64,000 nt of DNA from NCBI RefSeq assembly GCF_017811815.1, contig NZ_JADKZI010000001.1:124001-188000 (forward strand), given 5' to 3'. The DNA is from Flavonifractor sp. AGMB03687 (lineage in GTDB: Bacteria > Bacillota > Clostridia > Oscillospirales > Oscillospiraceae). Each line of letters begins with the position of its first letter. The first letter of the stretch is position 1. The translations under genes were made by a program, and so were the position numbers. The notes beneath the pieces were generated by a model that saw only the letters and a list, made by a program, of their open reading frames with translations, ran no database searches and was not told the origin of the DNA. This document shows positions 61,776 through 64,000 of this stretch, one piece after another.

Positions 61776-62384
61776 CGCATATCCGGATGCAGCTGCGCAC
61801 AACTCAACGGAGAGGAGCCACAGCAAAGCGTTAGGTCAGTTTACAAGGAACTACACGCAGACCGTGAAACGGGCTGCTGACAACAAACGGCGGTATGCTC
61901 CCGGAGAGGGCAGCATACCGCCTGTTTTGTTGTCCGGGGTTTCCAAAGGGGTGCCCCCTTTGGCACACGACTTTGCTTGCAAAGTGTAGTGTGTTATACC
62001 TGCTGGCGTGGCTGACGGGGGAAACGGGGTGCGGTGCTTCTTGCGCCCCGTTTGCTCCGGCAGGAAAACAGGCTGAATTTTTGCGAATGGGAATGAGCAA
62101 AAAATCGGCCTGTTTTCAGAGAACGGCGGCAGGTATATGAAAGCCCCCGTCCCTCGTCCTACGCTCCGACTTGTGGACAAAGTGTCCCGAAGTTGTGGCC
62201 ACACTCCCGGAAAAGTAGCAGGACAGCGGGCAACCGTCAAGGCTGAAATGAACGGGGTTACACCCGGCCTTGACCGCCGCCCGCCGCCCCGCTGGATGGG
62301 TGGACAAGGCGGCCAATCCCTCAAAGTGCTTGTCCGCGCTCTTTCTGATTTTGAGGTATTCAGTTTTTCAAAATTGAATAATCA
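61776..62384. other. Non-coding stretch with mobile-element character
   Basis: About 600 bases without a convincing gene. It holds a long bidirectional terminator (stem of about 20 bases, 61880-61899 with 61912-61933, ending TTTTGTTGT) and a palindrome CCAAAGGGG / CCCCTTTGG at 61943-61963. A region at 62000-62340 resembles DNA I associate with integrative element backbones in Clostridia; that is an impression, not a match. Open frames on both strands here (for example minus 61851-62324) lack ribosome sites and show biased, Pro/Arg-rich composition, so they were left out. Confidence 0.45.
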
Positions 62385-62417
62385 AAATAAATTTTTTCGA
62401 TTGAAAAAATTTTATTT
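62385..62417 (-). terminator. Terminator overlapping the end of the ant(6) gene
   Basis: An AT-rich stem AAATAAATTTTTTC / GAAAAAATTTTATTT with a four-base loop lies on the stop codon of the minus-strand gene; leftward it ends in ATTTATTTTG. Confidence 0.6.
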
Positions 62418-63278
62418 GTTATCATCTTCAATGCCATATTTTTTCTTTTGCCGAATCACATAATTACTGATTTTTTCATCATATAGTGGATACTGGTAAT
62501 CCAACTGGCATGCCACTTCTGACGAAACCTCCCGGAACAATGCCATACATTGTTCAAAGGATTCCCACATATGGGGATAGGAATCCATATTATAAGTGGA
62601 CATAAGTCGTTCCCACAATTCCTCTGGGACATATTGCTTCATAAATTTATAGTTTTTTCCCAAACTGAAATGAAATCCCTGTTTGATACCAATCAGCCAG
62701 GAAATCATGCGAAGCAATTCTTTTCGTACTATATCATTCATATGGTCAATAGCAAAAAGAATTTCTTTGCGGCATAAGCCCTTTACTACATATGTTGTAG
62801 TATTCCAAAATTCATTACAGCAATCGTCAAACATTCTTTGAGTAGGCTTCTGCAAGTGGTAGTCTATATCCGTTGGTATTGGCGGCTTTACGATACGGTT
62901 GTCTTTATCCAACAGTAACTTTACCAGTTTATCCCATGTAAAATACTCGTCTATCAGTTCCAGCGGCAGCAAAGTTAAATCTATCTTAACATCATCAGTA
63001 AACAGCATTAAATATGAAAATCCCTTTTCTACAGCTGGAAATAATTCCATATCTTCCGGCTTTTGCAGAATCAACCTTTCACCAAATATATCTAGCCATT
63101 TATCATCACTTGTGAAGCTGTCCATATCCGTAACAAAAAAAGTAATATCAAAATCCTGAAAATCATCAGGCGGAATATTTGTATTTGTTCTAGATCCTTC
63201 CAAAGTAACCATGCGAATGCGTTTGTCTGTTTTTGCAAAATTCAAAACAATATCATAAACTTCCTTTTCTGATCTCAT
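62412..63278 (-). CDS. ant(6): Aminoglycoside 6-nucleotidyltransferase ANT(6), ANT(6)-Ib-like
   Basis: 288 residues. It adenylylates streptomycin at the 6-hydroxyl and gives resistance. The nucleotidyltransferase motif is VTLEGSRTNTNIPPDDFQDFDI with its catalytic aspartates. QKPEDMELFP, DDCCNEFWNTTTYVVKGLCRKEILFAIDH and SLGKNYKFMKQYVPEELWERL are hallmark blocks. The ending ISNYVIRQKKKYG is closer to ANT(6)-Ib than to ANT(6)-Ia as I remember those sequences. The start was set at 63278 because GGAGGAGAT lies five bases before it. The gene is strikingly AT-rich against the surroundings, a sign of recent transfer. No relaxase or integrase is in the window. Confidence 0.92.
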   Translation of the reverse strand: MRSEKEVYDIVLNFAKTDKRIRMVTLEGSRTNTNIPPDDFQDFDITFFVTDMDSFTSDDKWLDIFGERLILQKPEDMELFPAVEKGFSYLMLFTDDVKIDLTLLPLELIDEYFTWDKLVKLLLDKDNRIVKPPIPTDIDYHLQKPTQRMFDDCCNEFWNTTTYVVKGLCRKEILFAIDHMNDIVRKELLRMISWLIGIKQGFHFSLGKNYKFMKQYVPEELWERLMSTYNMDSYPHMWESFEQCMALFREVSSEVACQLDYQYPLYDEKISNYVIRQKKKYGIEDDNK

Positions 63279-63434
63279 TTTTATCTCCTCCAATTATTGA
63301 AATAGGTGTGAAGCCATTTTAGGGCTTTCCCGCCTTGATTACCCTTTAGCAAAGACGGGCGGGGCTGTCAACGGCGGCGCATGAAATGCGCCGTTCATCT
63401 TGACCGTTGACTGGCTCGGCTGGCTTTGCTATTT

Positions 63435-63662
63435 TTATCGAATTGCATATTGGTAAATTGCATTGATATGTACTTGGGTTGTATTCACGATTGGCACATT
63501 AACATCTTCGGGCTTTATGGCAAGTGGCAGCTCCGTACAGGCGAGAATGAGTGCATCTACATTTTCTTTTTCAATGTATTTATTTGCCAGTGCAATCATT
63601 TTCTCTTTATCACTAGGAATTACTATGCCATTCTCTAAATTGGGGTATATCAGTTTTCCTAA
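63435..63662 (-). pseudogene. Truncated aspartate/glutamate racemase family gene (3' end only)
   Basis: The last 75 codons read GKLIYPNLENGIVIP and then DALILACTELPLAIKPEDVNVPIVNTTQVHINAI, the C-terminal half of the racemase family. The conserved catalytic cysteine of the second half is in LACTELP. The frame breaks at the stop region of the methyltransferase gene upstream, so the 5' half has been deleted and the fragment fused to foreign sequence. It is non-functional. Confidence 0.75.
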
Positions 63663-63670
63663 TAGAGATA

Positions 63671-64000
63671 TTATTTTTTCGCTATCGCCTTTACAAGTAA
63701 CATCATCGGGCGGCGAAGTTCATCTTCCATACCCGGAATATCCATCATCTCTTTAGGCGGTTCTGCTTCCTCTACAACTTTAAGCTCAAACCCATTGTTC
63801 AGCAATCCCATTATAATCTGTGTAAGTGTGTGATGTTGTTTTACTACATCACATCCTAAAAAATGTGTATTTCGTTCTCCTGTTATAAAGTAATTATCAA
63901 TCGCCCAATATTGCGGTTTCCCATCATCTGTATAAATCCAATCCTGCCCAACTCCTGCGGTAAAAACAGGGTGTTCGATATTAAAAAGAAAAATTCCACC
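63671..64000 (-). CDS. Class I SAM-dependent methyltransferase, C-terminal part
   Basis: 109 residues at the right edge, entering from beyond the window. The readable frame has FLFNIEHPVFTAG, then WAIDNYFITGERNTHFLG, HHTLTQIIMGLLNNGFEL and PGMEDELRRPMMLLVKA before the stop. This matches the C-terminal region of small methyltransferases (SmtA/Ubie-like) often carried with resistance genes in Firmicutes. The N-terminal SAM motif is outside the window. It is AT-rich like ant(6). The stop overlaps the truncated racemase junction. Confidence 0.75.
   Translation of the reverse strand, partial: GGIFLFNIEHPVFTAGVGQDWIYTDDGKPQYWAIDNYFITGERNTHFLGCDVVKQHHTLTQIIMGLLNNGFELKVVEEAEPPKEMMDIPGMEDELRRPMMLLVKAIAKK

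Noticed and set aside
61851-62324. 157-codon minus-strand open frame
   Set aside because: Pro/Arg-rich, no ribosome site, spans a long terminator stem; more likely mobile-element non-coding DNA, though similar frames are sometimes annotated.
1-64000. tRNA or rRNA genes
   Set aside because: No cloverleaf-like stretch with TTCRANNC arm or rRNA-like sequence was noticed by eye; a dedicated scan was not possible.

Overview
The window looks like chromosomal DNA of a GC-rich, anaerobic Gram-positive member of the Clostridia, most like the Oscillospiraceae (Flavonifractor/Lawsonibacter-type). Supporting signs are AGGAGG-type ribosome binding sites, an anaerobic (early cobalt insertion) cobalamin pathway, LytTR/GHKL two-component systems, S-layer-homology (SLH) surface proteins and C11 (clostripain) peptidase. 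This is inferred from gene content, not from a database match.

Region 1 (1-15.9 kb) is ordinary, GC-rich core DNA. It holds the end of a cobalamin cluster (cbiB partial, cobD, cbiP, cbiC, cbiK). A cobalamin riboswitch follows, and then a tightly coupled operon carrying the cobalt transporter cbiMNQO, cbiL and the genes from glutamyl-tRNA to uroporphyrinogen III and precorrin-2 (hemA-precorrin-2 dehydrogenase fusion, hemC, cobA-hemD fusion, hemB, hemL). A DUF134 regulator and the long ribosome hibernation factor close the region.

Region 2 (15.9-33.2 kb) is accessory DNA of lower GC. A 359-bp direct repeat carrying a small HTH gene occurs at 16.23-16.59 kb and again at 32.66-33.02 kb, bracketing about 16 kb. 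Inside are an ECF-like sigma factor with an overlapping two-TM protein and a PrsW-type protease, a 1955-residue SLH protein, a GHKL/LytTR pair, a phosphoacceptor-less mini-receiver gene, and two lipoproteins, one an SdsA-like alkylsulfatase. A serine-recombinase tail lies just outside the right repeat.

Region 3 (33.2-61.8 kb) is a run of surface-regulation modules. The first is a LytTR regulator / Ig-like membrane protein / GHKL kinase operon, divergent from two more mini-receivers and a 2124-residue SLH protein. A MerR regulator follows, then a third LytTR/GHKL pair, then a lipoprotein-LemA-DUF2207-DUF4428-C11 peptidase operon and a 2178-residue SLH/InlB-repeat protein. Tandem direct repeats with 20-21 bp periodicity lie in front of each secreted-protein operon and fit LytTR binding sites; the 20-bp arrangement is nearly the same at two loci.

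Region 4 (61.8-64 kb) turns abruptly AT-rich after mobile-element-like non-coding DNA. It carries an ant(6)-type aminoglycoside nucleotidyltransferase, a truncated amino-acid racemase and the end of a methyltransferase, all on the minus strand: an acquired resistance segment.

The most interesting material is the repeated module of LytTR/GHKL genes, stand-alone degenerate receiver genes and giant surface proteins, together with the sigma factor / membrane protein / PrsW cassette. Gene identities come from reading the protein sequences. No searches were run.
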